A stretch of 64,000 nucleotides of DNA from Ramlibacter algicola (GCF_016641735.1 NZ_JAEDAO010000001.1:620001-684000); one strand, 5' to 3'. Shown: positions 1 to 8,590, numbered from the stretch's first letter. Notes: generated from the letters alone by a model not told the origin. A program made the numbers and translations.

Positions 1-896
1 GAATCGATCGAGCCGATGCGCGTCACGCGCGTGTTCGTTGCCTTCGCTGCGGTCGCCACCGCATCGCGGTGCGAAGGAAGCGCCGTGAACGCGAGCTCGT
101 AATCGTCGCCGCCGGCGAGCACGCACTGCAGCAGCAGCGACTCGTCCACGCCCGCAGCGCGTGCTGCTTGCAGGTTGTCGAGCAGCGGCAGCGCCGCAAG
201 GGTGTCGACCGTCGCGCCGACGTTCGATTGCTTCAGCACATGGCCGAGGTCACCCAGCAAGCCGTCGCTGACGTCGATCGCCGCCGTCGCCACGCCCGCG
301 AGCGCCTGCCCGAGCGCGAGCCGCGGCTGCGGCGTGTCGAGCCGCTGCCGTGCGCTTGCCAGCAGCCCAGGCGGCAGCTCGATGCGTCCTTGCAGCGCCT
401 CGAGCGCCAGGCGCGCATCGCCCAGCGAGCCGCTCACGTAGAGGTCGTCGCCGGCGCGTGCGCCCGAGCGCAGCAACGCCTTGCCGGGTTCGACTTCGCC
501 GAACACCGTGATGCCGATCGCCAGCGGACCGCGCGTCGTGTCGCCGCCGACGAGCGCGCAGCCGCTCGCGTCGGCCAGCGCAAGCAGGCCTTGCGACAAG
601 CCGGCCAGCCAGGTTTCGTCGACCGCGGGCAGCGCCAGCGCGAGCGTGAACGCCAGCGGCCGGGCGCCGCAGGCAGCCAGGTCGCTCAGGTTGACGGCGA
701 GGGCCTTGTGGCCCAGGGCGCGTGGGTCCGCGCCGGGGAAGAAGTGCCGCCCCTCCAGCAGCAGGTCGGTCGAGACGGCGAGCTGGCGGCCCGGCGTGGG
801 CTGCAGCAGTGCGCAGTCGTCGCCGACGCCCAGCGCGACCTGCGGCGAAGCCGCGGTGCGCCGGAAGTAGCGGTCGATCAGCTCGAATTCACCCAT
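1..896 (-). CDS. thiL: Thiamine-monophosphate kinase ThiL (C-terminus outside window)
   Basis: ATP-dependent phosphorylation of thiamine monophosphate to thiamine diphosphate, the last step of cofactor synthesis in the cytosol. The reverse strand reads MGEFELIDRYF from an ATG at 896 and stays open to base 1 (298 codons seen; the family is about 320-330, so only the C-terminal tail is missing). Visible family motifs: GDDCALL with the metal-binding GDD at residues 25-27, STDLLLEGRHF, GGDTTRGP, IDVSDGLLGDLGH, and GGDDYELAFT near the edge. No Shine-Dalgarno sequence precedes the ATG. A TATGCT hexamer (906-911) ends 9 nt before it, so the mRNA may have almost no leader. Confidence 0.95.
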   Translation of the reverse strand, partial: MGEFELIDRYFRRTAASPQVALGVGDDCALLQPTPGRQLAVSTDLLLEGRHFFPGADPRALGHKALAVNLSDLAACGARPLAFTLALALPAVDETWLAGLSQGLLALADASGCALVGGDTTRGPLAIGITVFGEVEPGKALLRSGARAGDDLYVSGSLGDARLALEALQGRIELPPGLLASARQRLDTPQPRLALGQALAGVATAAIDVSDGLLGDLGHVLKQSNVGATVDTLAALPLLDNLQAARAAGVDESLLLQCVLAGGDDYELAFTALPSHRDAVATAAKATNTRVTRIGSID

Positions 897-932
897 GCGG
901 CCGCGAGCATAGCCCGCGGCCGCCGGGCGCGA

Positions 933-1190
933 TCACAGGCGGCGCGAGCGGCCGGCCACCAGGCCATAGATCACCAGCAGCACGATGGCGCCGATGACGG
1001 AGGCGATCCAGCCGGCGGGTTCGCCTGCCGTGTACCAGCCCATGGCCTGGCCCGCGTAGCGCGCGATGAACGCGCCGGCGATGCCCAGCAGGGTGGTCAT
1101 GATGAGGCCCATGCGGTCGTTGCCCGGCTTCAGGGCACGCGCGATGAGGCCGACGATGAAGCCGACGACGATGGTTCCGATGATGGACAC
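933..1190 (-). CDS. GlsB/YeaQ/YmgE family small membrane protein
   Basis: 85-residue integral membrane protein of the transglycosylase-associated/GlsB family, small stress-linked inner-membrane proteins of unknown biochemistry. Three hydrophobic stretches are visible (IIGTIVVGFIVGLIAR; a glycine-rich LIMTTLLGIAGAFIARYAG; a C-terminal VIGAIVLLVIYGLVAG), with the family's basic loop KPGNDRMG between the first two. The start is a GTG at 1190 preceded by AGGAGA. A longer frame back to 1256 exists but adds a charged, non-family extension without ribosome site. A GTCCTAC element sits 69 bases upstream on the coding strand (see findings). Confidence 0.85.
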   Translation of the reverse strand: MSIIGTIVVGFIVGLIARALKPGNDRMGLIMTTLLGIAGAFIARYAGQAMGWYTAGEPAGWIASVIGAIVLLVIYGLVAGRSRRL

Positions 1191-1292
1191 GTGAGAGTCT
1201 CCTGGCACCGTCAAGTGGTGCGGTCGGACCATTCTTCGAAAGCGGGGCCGTTCCACCTGTAGGACGGTGGCGCCACGCCGCGCCGGAACCAG

Positions 1293-2471
1293 TCAAGCCG
1301 CCTGCTGGAACCGCAGCGAGGCCTGGCGGACGACTTCGGCGAGCAGGCGCTCGGCGCCCTGCTTCTGCCTCAACCAGCGCGCATCGTTGACGCCGGCGCG
1401 CGTCGCCTCGGCGAGCTGCTCGATGGCTTCGGACGCGCCGACGTCGCGCGCATGCGGCGCCACCACGGCGAGCGTTTGCAGGATGTGCTCGCGCAAGGGC
1501 TGGTGCCGGCCGCTGACCGGGTCGACGTACACCGCCTCCAGCCCGAAGCGGCAGGCCTGGAAGCGGTTGTACGTGTAGACCATGTAGTCCTCCTCGCGCG
1601 GAACGAACGGCTGCTCGTGCAGCAGCCAGGCCGCCAGCGCCTGCACGAAGCCCGCCAGCGCCGCGGCGCGCGACGCGGTCAGCGGCGTGTCGAACACGCG
1701 GATCTCGATCGTCCCGTACTCCGGCTTGGGGCGGATGTCCCAGTAGAAGTCCTTCATGCTGCGCACGACGCCGGTGCGCGTGCTGCGGGAGAAGAAGTCC
1801 CGGAAGCCGTCCCAGGACAGCGTGAACGGGGCGCGGCCCGACATCGGGAAGGCGGCGACGGAGTTGAGGCGCGCCGAGTCGAACTGCGTGTCCTGTCCCT
1901 GCACGAAGGGCGACGACGCCGACAGCGCGACGAAGTGCGGGATGTAGCGCGACATGCGGTGCAGCATCAGCAGCGCGGCGTCGGCGTCGTGGCAGCCGAC
2001 GTGCACGTGCTGGCCGAACACGGTGAACTGCTTGGACAGGTAGCCGTACAGCTCGGACAGCTCGCGAAAGCGTGGCTTGTCGTAGATGCGCTGCCGGTGC
2101 CACTGCTGGAACGGGTGCGTGCCGCCACCGACGACGGCGATGTTCAACCGGTCCGCGCTGCGCACGAGCGCGGAGCGCAACTGCTCGAGCTCCTCGCGCA
2201 CCTGCGCATGCGAGCGGCACACGCCGGTGGACACCTCGATCATGCTGGAAGTCATTTCGGGCACGACCGCGCCCGGCAGGTCGATGCGGCTCATCAGCCG
2301 CAGCATCTCGTCCGAGAAGGGCGCGAGGTCGTAGTCGTGCGTGTTGACCAGCTGCAGCTCGAGCTCGACGCCGATCGTCAGTGGCTCCGAGGCCCGGAAC
2401 GGCTCGAGCACCGGCAGCGCGTTCGGGTCGTCGCCGGCGGGCGTGACGTCGGGCGGCGCGGGCTCAGGCAT
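1293..2471 (-). CDS. YbdK-family carboxylate-amine ligase (GCS2-like)
   Basis: 392-residue member of the glutamate-cysteine ligase type 2 (YbdK) family, ATP-dependent enzymes joining a carboxylate to an amine. Seen: the family start [13 protein letters not shown] with metal-binding glutamates near residue 30, the [11 protein letters not shown] segment, [18 protein letters not shown], and the C-terminal [11 protein letters not shown]. The family shows weak gamma-glutamylcysteine ligase activity in E. coli, but the true substrate is usually unknown. The ATG at 2471 overlaps the 3' end of the upstream antiporter gene by 8 bases, so the two are probably translated together; linkage to potassium/proton transport is suggestive only. 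Confidence 0.88.
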   Translation of the reverse strand: MPEPAPPDVTPAGDDPNALPVLEPFRASEPLTIGVELELQLVNTHDYDLAPFSDEMLRLMSRIDLPGAVVPEMTSSMIEVSTGVCRSHAQVREELEQLRSALVRSADRLNIAVVGGGTHPFQQWHRQRIYDKPRFRELSELYGYLSKQFTVFGQHVHVGCHDADAALLMLHRMSRYIPHFVALSASSPFVQGQDTQFDSARLNSVAAFPMSGRAPFTLSWDGFRDFFSRSTRTGVVRSMKDFYWDIRPKPEYGTIEIRVFDTPLTASRAAALAGFVQALAAWLLHEQPFVPREEDYMVYTYNRFQACRFGLEAVYVDPVSGRHQPLREHILQTLAVVAPHARDVGASEAIEQLAEATRAGVNDARWLRQKQGAERLLAEVVRQASLRFQQAA

Positions 2472-3699
2472 GGATGCCCCCGGTGACGGTGCCCTCGGAA
2501 CTCTCTCGCGCGCGGTGCAGCACGTACGTGGCGAAGATCGCGCCGACCCCCTCGAGCACGAGGATGGCCGGCAGGCCGATGGCGGCGATCTGCGGGCCCG
2601 TGAAGATCGCGGCCGCCGAGAGTTGCGACACCAGCAGCAGCCCCAGCGACGCCATCGGCGACAGCGCCACGCCGGTGAGCAGCGCCTGCCGCCAGCTGGT
2701 CCCGCTGCCCGGGTTGCCGAGCAGCACGCCACCGACCTTGGCGACGCCGCGCGCGCCGAGCAGCGCCAGCACCGTGGTCGAGAGCATGGGGTCCCAGGGC
2801 TGCTGCGCGGCCACCAGGGCGACGACGACGAAGCCGAGCATGACCAGCAGCGAAGCGGCGGTGCCGAACTGGCGCGGCCACGACCACGGCCGCGGGTGGA
2901 ACTGCTTGAGCAGCAGGCCGGCGAGCAACGCCGACAACGGTGCCGATCCACCGAGCGGCGAGGCGAGCGCGGTGCCCGCCGCGATGGTGGCCAGCAGCAG
3001 GATCGAGGTGTTCTCGCTGGCCGGATTCATGAAGCGCAGCGCGAGCCGCAGCACGACGGCGATGCCCGCGCCCGCCAGCACGGACACGCCGAGCACCACG
3101 CCGACCGGTTGCAGCAGCTGCAACCAGTGCGTGTCCTCCCGCTGCAGCATGCCGACGCGCGCCGCGACGAGAGCGATGGCGTAGAACGCGCCGAGCGTGG
3201 TGAGCACGAGCGCGCGCTCGGTGACCGGGCCGGCCGCGCGCACGTCCGCAACGACCCGGCTGAGGACCGCCGGCGACGACGCCATCGCGACCAGCGCGAG
3301 CGCGTCGGCGACCGAGGGGCGCACCTCGAACCAGCGCAAGGCGGCGTAGACCGCCGCGTAGGTGAGGGCGGCTTCGAGCACGCTTTGCAGCAGCACCATC
3401 GGGTTGTGACGGAACCAGCGCAACGCGATGCGCCCACCGGTCTCGAACAGCACGATGGACACGCACAGTTCGACGAAGAAGAGGACCGGCCCTTGCAGCG
3501 GCCAGGCGACGCCGCTGAACCCGGCCAGCCCGGCCATCGCACCGATCGCGCTGTAGCCCACGATCTTGGGCAGCGCCATGTACCGGTGCACCAGGTGGCC
3601 TGCCGCGGCGGCGAGCGCCAGCAGCAGCGACCACTGGACCGTCGGCAGCCCGGCCGAAGGCGTGAGCCAGGCGGCCCAGGTGGCGGTCAGGTCGGTCAT
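2464..3699 (-). CDS. Cation:proton antiporter (Kef/NhaP-type, CPA2)
   Basis: 411-residue polytopic inner-membrane protein with about 12 hydrophobic segments, ending without a TrkA-N domain, so it is the transport unit only. Family features: an early [20 protein letters not shown] segment, [16 protein letters not shown] around residues 85-100, and a mid-protein SSPAVLSRV. It probably exchanges K+ or Na+ for H+; the ion cannot be told from sequence. I chose the ATG at 3699; a GTG at 3720 in frame would add seven residues and neither start has a good ribosome site. First gene of a two-gene unit with the YbdK-type ligase. A GTCCTAC element lies 48 bases upstream. Confidence 0.88.
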   Translation of the reverse strand: MTDLTATWAAWLTPSAGLPTVQWSLLLALAAAAGHLVHRYMALPKIVGYSAIGAMAGLAGFSGVAWPLQGPVLFFVELCVSIVLFETGGRIALRWFRHNPMVLLQSVLEAALTYAAVYAALRWFEVRPSVADALALVAMASSPAVLSRVVADVRAAGPVTERALVLTTLGAFYAIALVAARVGMLQREDTHWLQLLQPVGVVLGVSVLAGAGIAVVLRLALRFMNPASENTSILLLATIAAGTALASPLGGSAPLSALLAGLLLKQFHPRPWSWPRQFGTAASLLVMLGFVVVALVAAQQPWDPMLSTTVLALLGARGVAKVGGVLLGNPGSGTSWRQALLTGVALSPMASLGLLLVSQLSAAAIFTGPQIAAIGLPAILVLEGVGAIFATYVLHRARESSEGTVTGGIHA

Positions 3700-3796
3700 G
3701 GCTGAGGACTCGCGGCGCACTCTAGACGGCGGCCCTGCCTCATCCTGTAGGACAACGCGCTGAACAGCCGATGTGCGCCCGCTGCGCAGGCCACGC

Positions 3797-4177
3797 TCAG
3801 TGCAGGACCCGGTGCGAGCCGTCGTCCAGCAGGAAAGGCGCGATCTCCACCTCGAAGCGCTCGCCGTCCTCGGCGACGCAGAAGTAGCTGCCGTGCATCG
3901 TGCCGGTGGGCGTGCGCAGCCGCGCGCCGCTGGAATACTGGAACGACTGCCCGGGCTGCAGCAGCGGCTGGTGTCCGACCACGCCCAGGCCCTTGACCTC
4001 TTCCTGCTCGCCGTTGGCGTCGCTGATGATCCAGTGGCGCGAGATCAGCTGCGCGGCGACCTCGCCGGTGTTGGTGATCGTGATCTCGTACGCGAAGGTC
4101 CAGATCCCGGCGGCCGGGTCCGACTGATCGGGAAGGTGCTGCGGTTGCACCTCGACGCGGAACTGGTACTTGGCCAT
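3797..4177 (-). CDS. apaG: ApaG protein
   Basis: 126-residue ApaG, a single immunoglobulin-like/FN3 fold domain of uncertain function, historically linked to Co2+ resistance and Mg2+ efflux. Diagnostic segments: an N-terminal [55 protein letters not shown] and GTMHGSYFC. Length is normal for the family (about 125). The start at 4177 has no Shine-Dalgarno; a TACCAT hexamer (4184-4189) ends exactly 6 nt before the ATG, the leaderless pattern described in findings. Divergent from rpe with 41 bases between the two start codons. Confidence 0.95.
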   Translation of the reverse strand: MAKYQFRVEVQPQHLPDQSDPAAGIWTFAYEITITNTGEVAAQLISRHWIISDANGEQEEVKGLGVVGHQPLLQPGQSFQYSSGARLRTPTGTMHGSYFCVAEDGERFEVEIAPFLLDDGSHRVLH

Positions 4178-4218
4178 CGGCGGATGGTACCGAATGCGCC
4201 ATTTGCGAGAATGCGGGC

Positions 4219-4899
4219 ATGAGCGCACGGCCCCTGATCGCACCGTCCATCCTCTCGGCGGACTTCGCCCGGCTCGGCGAGGAGGTCCGCAACGTGCTGG
4301 CCGCCGGCGCCGACTGGATCCACTTCGACGTGATGGACAACCACTACGTGCCGAACCTGACGTTCGGGCCGATGGTGTGTTCCGCGCTCAAGCCGCACGC
4401 GAAGAAGCCGGACGGGACCGCAGCGCCGATCGACGTCCACCTGATGGTGCAGCCGGTCGATGCGATCGCGCAGGCGTTCGCCGAAGCCGGTGCCGACTAC
4501 ATCAGCTTCCACCCCGACGCGTCCGCGCATGCGCACCGCAGCGTGCAGGCCATCAAGGCCCGCGGCGTGAAGGCCGGCCTGGTGTTCAATCCGGCGACGC
4601 CGCTCGACGTGCTCGACTGGTTGATCGACGACATCGACCTGGTGCTCATCATGAGCGTCAACCCGGGGTTCGGCGGCCAAGGCTTCATCGACTCGGCGCT
4701 GCGCAAGGTGGAACAGGCCCGCAAGCGCATCGATGCGTGCGGCAAGGACATCCGGCTCGAAGTCGACGGCGGCATCAAGGCGGACAACATCGCGCGTGTC
4801 GCCGCCGCCGGCGCCGACACGTTCGTGGCGGGCAGCGCGATCTTCGGCAAGCCCGACTACAAGGGCGTGATCGACGCCATGCGCGCCGCGCTGCGCTGA
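4219..4899 (+). CDS. rpe: Ribulose-phosphate 3-epimerase
   Basis: 226-residue TIM-barrel enzyme interconverting ribulose 5-phosphate and xylulose 5-phosphate (pentose phosphate and Calvin pathways). Motifs in order: [28 protein letters not shown] with metal-binding His and Asp, [25 protein letters not shown] (phosphate-binding loop) and EVDGGI near residue 177. No ribosome-binding sequence precedes the ATG; GAGAAT (4207-4212) lies exactly 6 nt before it, so a leaderless transcript is likely. In many Burkholderiales rpe is followed by gph and trpE; here a small convergent gene and the catalase region intervene. Confidence 0.97.
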   Translation: MSARPLIAPSILSADFARLGEEVRNVLAAGADWIHFDVMDNHYVPNLTFGPMVCSALKPHAKKPDGTAAPIDVHLMVQPVDAIAQAFAEAGADYISFHPDASAHAHRSVQAIKARGVKAGLVFNPATPLDVLDWLIDDIDLVLIMSVNPGFGGQGFIDSALRKVEQARKRIDACGKDIRLEVDGGIKADNIARVAAAGADTFVAGSAIFGKPDYKGVIDAMRAALR

Positions 4900-4906
4900 A
4901 GCGGCC

Positions 4907-5218
4907 TCAGGGCCGGAATTTCTTCTGCCCGTCGGGCAGGTCCTCGCGCAGCTTGTCGTAGGTGGCGTCGAGCTCGGCGCCCTTGGTCGTGTCGGCGACG
5001 CCGCGATCCGCATCCTTCTTCGCCGCGCGCCCGATGCGGTCCTGCGACGGCTCCGCACTTGCCTGGCTGTCCGCCGAGCTGTCGCGCTCGTGCGGCATGC
5101 GCGGCACGCCATGCTGGGTTTCGCCTTGGGCCATCTGGGTGTCGCCACCCTGGCCCGGATCCGGGTGGTCGCCGCCCAGGCCGGTGTCGGGCGGGTTGCC
5201 CATGCGTTCACGTGTCAT
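4907..5218 (-). CDS. Small polar hypothetical protein
   Basis: 103-residue very hydrophilic protein, rich in Asp, Gly, Gln and Lys, without membrane segment or cysteine. Its composition (DTGLGGDHPDPGQGGD, AKKDADRGVAD) suggests a disordered stress-type protein; I do not recognise a family. The ATG at 5218 has a clear AGGAG nine bases upstream, and the reading continues to a stop 8 bases from the end of rpe (convergent). An upstream extension to 5278 is possible but crosses the GTCCTAC element at 5270-5276. Confidence 0.6.
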   Translation of the reverse strand: MTRERMGNPPDTGLGGDHPDPGQGGDTQMAQGETQHGVPRMPHERDSSADSQASAEPSQDRIGRAAKKDADRGVADTTKGAELDATYDKLREDLPDGQKKFRP

Positions 5219-5434
5219 GCGGTGCTCCTGCTGTTGGGGCCATGGTCGTGCCGCGCAGCCTCGGCATGGGTAGGACACAGGCGGCGCTTGCAGACCGTGG
5301 AGCCTGTCGGCCGCGTCCTACGCGGTGCGCCTGCAGCGTCGGACACCGCGCCCCGCTGCCGGGCTACGGTCGTGTCCCCATGAGCTAGGTACGCTGGCTG
5401 CTCCATCGAGGTCTGCTTCAGAAAAGGTGCTGCC

Positions 5435-5554
5435 ATGGACGTGATCACCGCGCTTCCCGAATGGCTGGTGTGGTGCGCCGCGTTCGCCGCTGCCGCCGTC
5501 GCGCTCAAGCTGGTCGCCAACACGATCGAAGCCGCCCTCGACCTGGACGCCTGA
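5435..5554 (+). CDS. 39-residue single-pass membrane peptide
   Basis: Short frame beginning MDVITALPEWLVW and continuing with an alanine-rich hydrophobic helix (AAFAAAAVALKLVANTI) before an acidic tail. It has an AAAAGG ribosome site 8 bases before the ATG and ends 44 bases before the catalase homologue on the same strand, so co-transcription is plausible. Composition predicts one transmembrane helix with the charged tail on the cytoplasmic side. No family recognised; support is the ribosome site, the hydrophobic helix and the position only. Confidence 0.45.
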   Translation: MDVITALPEWLVWCAAFAAAAVALKLVANTIEAALDLDA

Positions 5555-5598
5555 CGACGAGAACCGCGCTGCCACGAGGCGCGGCACCAGGAGCCTCC

Positions 5599-7755
5599 AT
5601 GCCCCAGTCCAAGACGGACGCGCAGCGCAAGACCAAGGCCGGCGATGGCGCGGCCGCCAAGCAGAAACAGCTCGAGGGCTTCACCCAGCAGGCCGAACCG
5701 GTGCTCACCACCGGCGAGGGCCTCGTCGTCAACGACAACCACAACTCGCTGCGCGCCGGCGCGCGCGGGCCGACGGTGCTGTCGGACTTCCTGCTGCTGG
5801 AGAAGCTCGCACGTTTCGACCACGAACGCATCCCGGAGCGCGTCGTCAACGCGCGCGGCGCGGGCGCGCACGGCTACTTCGAGCTGTCGAAGTCGCTGGG
5901 CCAGTCCACCAGTGCCGATTTCCTGCAGGAGCCCGGCCTGCGCACGCCCGTGTTCGTGCGCTTTTCCAATTTCGCGGGCGAGCGCGGGTCGGCCGACACC
6001 GTGCGCGACCTGCGCGGCTTCGCCGTCAAGTTCTACACGCGCGAGGGCAACTTCGACCTCGTCGGCGCGAGCTTCCCCATCTTCTTCATCCAGGACGCGA
6101 TGAAGTTCCCGGACCTGGTGCACGCGCTCAAGCCCGAGCCGCACCACGGCATGCCGCAGGCGTCGAGCGCGCACGACACGTTCTGGGACTTCGTCTCGCT
6201 GATGCCCGAGACGACGCATGCGCTGCTGTGGCTGATGTCCGATCGTGCGCTGCCGCGCAGCCTGCGCATGATGGACGGCTTCGGCGTGCACACCTACCGC
6301 CTTGTCAACGCGCACGGCACGGTGCACTACGCCAAGTTCCACTGGAAGCCCAAGCTGGGACGCCACGCGCTGTGCGCGGAGGAAGCGCGCCGGATCGCGG
6401 GCCAGGACCCGGACTTCCTGCGCCGCGACCTGTGGGAAGCGATCGGGCGCAACCAATTCCCCGAGTGGGAGCTGGGCGTGCAGCTGGTGGAGGAGTCGCG
6501 CGCGCAGTCGCTCGGCTTCGACCTGCTGGATCCCACCAAGCTCATCCCCGAGGAGCTGGTGCCGGTGCAGCCGGTGGGCAAGCTGGTGCTGAACCGCAAC
6601 CCGGACAACTTCTTCGCCGAGACCGAGCAGGTGGCCTTTCACCCCGGCCACGTGGTGCCCGGCATCGACATCACGCCCGACCCGTTGCTGCAGGGACGCC
6701 TGTTCGCGTACGGCGACGCGCAGATCGGGCGCCTGGGCGGCCCGAACCACCAGGAACTGCCGATCAACCGGCCGCTGTGTGCCGTGCACAACCTGCATCG
6801 CGACGGCCGCCACCGCTTCACCGTGCCGCGCGGCGCGGTGAACTACGAGCCGAGCACGCTGGCCACCGGCGCCGAGTTCCGTGTCGACGGCGGGCAGCAG
6901 GGCTTCCAGGGCCAGGCCGACGCACTGCAGGGCGAAACGGTGCGGCGCCGCAGCGAGAGCTTCGACGACCACTTCTCGCAGGCGACCCTGTTCTGGAACA
7001 GCCAGAGCGCGGCGGAGAAGGAGCACATCGTCTGCGCCTTCCAGCACGAGCTGGCGAAGGTGGAATCGAAGGCCGTGCGCCAGCGCGTGGTCGACAACCT
7101 GGCGCACGTCGACGCCAAGCTGGCCCGCAAGGTGGGCGAGCCGCTGGCGATCGAGGCGCCCGATGCCAAGGCCGCGGCCGGGCGCGCCGGCTTTCGCGCC
7201 GCGCGCGGCAAGCTGCCGATGGAGGCATCGCCGTCGCTCAGCATCGATGCGCCGCAGGGCCATGCGATCACGTCGCGGCGCGTCGCCGTGCTCGCGGCGC
7301 CGGGCGTGGAGATCGGCGCGCTGAAGATCATCCAGCAGGCCTTGCACGACGCCGGCGCGGTCACGAAGGTGGTGGCCTCGGCCCTGGGCGTGGTGAGCAC
7401 GTCGTCGGGCCAGCAGCTGCCGGTGGACTGCTGCTTCGCGACGACGTCGTCGGTGCTGTTCGACGCCGTGCTGGTGCCCGGCGGCGCGGCGCACGTTCAG
7501 GCGCTGCTCAAGAGCGGCAGCGCGGTGCACTTCATCCTGGAGGCGTACCGGCACTGCAAGCCGATCTGCCTGATCGGCCCGGCCGCCGACCTGCTGCGGC
7601 CCGTCGGCCTGGACTTGGCCAGCACCCCGCCGTCGGGCGTGCTGGTCGGATCCGGGGACCCCGCGACCCGGGTGCCGATGGCGCAGGAGTTCATCGCGGC
7701 GATCGCGCGGCACCGCCACTGGGTGCGGCCGCAGTGGGAGGCGGTGCCGGCCTAG
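5599..7755 (+). CDS. katE: HPII-type large-subunit catalase homologue with altered distal haem pocket
   Basis: 718-residue clade-2 (KatE/HPII-like) protein: an N-terminal arm, the catalase barrel with wrapping domain (about residues 60-510) and a C-terminal flavodoxin/DJ-1-like domain (about 560-718). The proximal haem ligands are intact: Tyr371 and Arg367 in GRLFAYGDAQ, and His348 in FHPGH (HPII Tyr415, Arg411, His392; a constant offset of 44). On the distal side the essential HPII His128 is Asn84 (RVVNARG) and the essential Asn201 is Ala157 (LVGASFPIFF); Val169 is Phe125; Ser123 is kept. By family knowledge such a protein should lack normal catalase turnover. Start chosen at the ATG with CAGGAG; longer upstream frames lack family similarity. 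Confidence 0.93.
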   Translation: MPQSKTDAQRKTKAGDGAAAKQKQLEGFTQQAEPVLTTGEGLVVNDNHNSLRAGARGPTVLSDFLLLEKLARFDHERIPERVVNARGAGAHGYFELSKSLGQSTSADFLQEPGLRTPVFVRFSNFAGERGSADTVRDLRGFAVKFYTREGNFDLVGASFPIFFIQDAMKFPDLVHALKPEPHHGMPQASSAHDTFWDFVSLMPETTHALLWLMSDRALPRSLRMMDGFGVHTYRLVNAHGTVHYAKFHWKPKLGRHALCAEEARRIAGQDPDFLRRDLWEAIGRNQFPEWELGVQLVEESRAQSLGFDLLDPTKLIPEELVPVQPVGKLVLNRNPDNFFAETEQVAFHPGHVVPGIDITPDPLLQGRLFAYGDAQIGRLGGPNHQELPINRPLCAVHNLHRDGRHRFTVPRGAVNYEPSTLATGAEFRVDGGQQGFQGQADALQGETVRRRSESFDDHFSQATLFWNSQSAAEKEHIVCAFQHELAKVESKAVRQRVVDNLAHVDAKLARKVGEPLAIEAPDAKAAAGRAGFRAARGKLPMEASPSLSIDAPQGHAITSRRVAVLAAPGVEIGALKIIQQALHDAGAVTKVVASALGVVSTSSGQQLPVDCCFATTSSVLFDAVLVPGGAAHVQALLKSGSAVHFILEAYRHCKPICLIGPAADLLRPVGLDLASTPPSGVLVGSGDPATRVPMAQEFIAAIARHRHWVRPQWEAVPA

Positions 7756-7765
7756 CCGGCTGCGA

Positions 7766-8344
7766 TCAGGCCGGCTTGCCCAGCAGGGCTTCCTTCAGCT
7801 TCCAGTCGGCGGGGGCGTGGCCCAGCCAGATGCGCAGGATGGCGTTGAAGAACTCGGGTTCCTTGAACGGCTCGCCCTGCTGGACGCCCTTGACGCTGAC
7901 GACGGCACCGGTGCCCGGGATCCAGTCGAGCGTGAAGCCCTCGCCGGCCTTGAGGCCCTTGATGTCGCTGAACAGCTGGCTCATGCGCATGACGCCGGGC
8001 ACGAGCTTGGAGAACTGCGCCCTCTCCATGTTGTCCTCCATGCCGCGGGCGAACAGCTTGCCTAGTTCGCTGGAGTCGATGTCGCGCAGCATCACCACGC
8101 GCATGCTCTTGGCGCCGGGCATGGACAGCACTTCCTCGGGCGTGCCGGCCTTCTTCGGCAGGTACAGGCCGGCCGTGTAGACCTTGAAGATGGCCTTGAA
8201 GCGGATGCCGGCGCCATTGAGCACCAGCTTGTTGCCCTTGAGGTCGAGCGCCTCGTCGTACTTCACGCCGGACAAGACCACTTCGGCATGCGCCGCGACC
8301 ATGGCGAGCAGCAGCGCGCAGGCTGCCAAGCCTTTCTTCCACAT
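7766..8344 (-). CDS. Periplasmic chalcone-isomerase-like protein
   Basis: 192 residues with a cleavable signal peptide (MWKKGLAACALLLAMVAAHA, cut before Glu21) and a chalcone-isomerase-like domain: GAGIRFKAIFKVYTAGLYL, then ARGMEDNM and a C-terminal FNAILRIWLGHAPADWKLKEALLG. Bacterial members are not expected to isomerise chalcones; the fold probably binds a fatty acid or other hydrophobic ligand, but the function is unknown. Ribosome site AGGAG lies 11 bases before the ATG. Convergent with the catalase homologue, 10 bases apart, with no obvious terminator between them. Confidence 0.85.
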   Translation of the reverse strand: MWKKGLAACALLLAMVAAHAEVVLSGVKYDEALDLKGNKLVLNGAGIRFKAIFKVYTAGLYLPKKAGTPEEVLSMPGAKSMRVVMLRDIDSSELGKLFARGMEDNMERAQFSKLVPGVMRMSQLFSDIKGLKAGEGFTLDWIPGTGAVVSVKGVQQGEPFKEPEFFNAILRIWLGHAPADWKLKEALLGKPA

Positions 8345-8420
8345 CACACGTCTCCTGTCGCCGGCGAGGCCGGCATGTATCGAATTGTTGCAGAGTCCAG
8401 CCGACGCCTGGCCTTCGGGT

Positions 8421-8451
8421 TTGCGAGCGTCCGTAGGCCGTTTGCTACACT
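8421..8451 (+). promoter_or_regulatory. Candidate trp operon promoter
   Basis: An extended -10 element (TGC then TACACT, 8446-8451) follows a weak -35 (TTGCGA, 8421-8426) with a long 19-base spacer. Transcription from it would begin within a few bases of the trpL start codon at 8460. The -10 is convincing, the -35 is not. Confidence 0.45.
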
Positions 8452-8459
8452 GGCCGCCG

Positions 8460-8543
8460 ATGTTCATCCACCGCACCACCATCACAGGTTGCTCGGACCG
8501 GGGAGCCTGGCCCTGGCGACAGCCTGCGCGCGTGCGTTCCTGA
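8460..8543 (+). CDS. trpL: trp operon leader peptide
   Basis: 27-codon reading frame MFIHRTTITGCSDRGAWPWRQP followed by ARVRS and TGA. It contains two Trp codons, at positions 17 and 19 (WPW; 8508-8510 and 8514-8516), followed immediately by two GC-rich hairpins and then trpE. This is the layout of a ribosome-mediated attenuator, in which stalling at Trp codons controls the downstream hairpins. There is no Shine-Dalgarno; the -10 hexamer TACACT ends 8 nt before the ATG, so the leader may be translated from a leaderless mRNA. Confidence 0.7.
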   Translation: MFIHRTTITGCSDRGAWPWRQPARVRS

Positions 8544-8545
8544 CT

Positions 8546-8590
8546 GCACGGGGCAGCCCGTGCCCCGCGTCCCCGCCGGGGACATTCCTT
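8546..8590 (+). terminator. trp attenuator hairpins
   Basis: Hairpin one pairs GCACGGG (8546-8552) with CCCGTGC (8557-8563). Hairpin two pairs GTCCCC (8569-8574) with GGGGAC (8578-8583) and is followed by ATTCCTT, a weak U-tract. An alternative stem GGGGCA (8550-8555) with TGCCCC (8561-8566) is mutually exclusive with hairpin one. Read with the Trp-containing leader just upstream, this is a transcription attenuator; the poor U-tract makes the termination strength uncertain. Confidence 0.55.

Noticed and set aside
5461..5598. N-terminal extension of the catalase homologue from 5461
   Set aside because: The extra 46 residues are Arg-rich without catalase similarity; they run antiphase through the small peptide gene. 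The ATG at 5599 has CAGGAG and gives an HPII-like N-terminus.
5599..7755. The missing catalytic His/Asn as a frameshift or decayed gene
   Set aside because: The frame is intact over 718 codons, all other pocket and structural landmarks align with a fixed offset of 44, and the changes are single codons. A pseudogene would show more decay.
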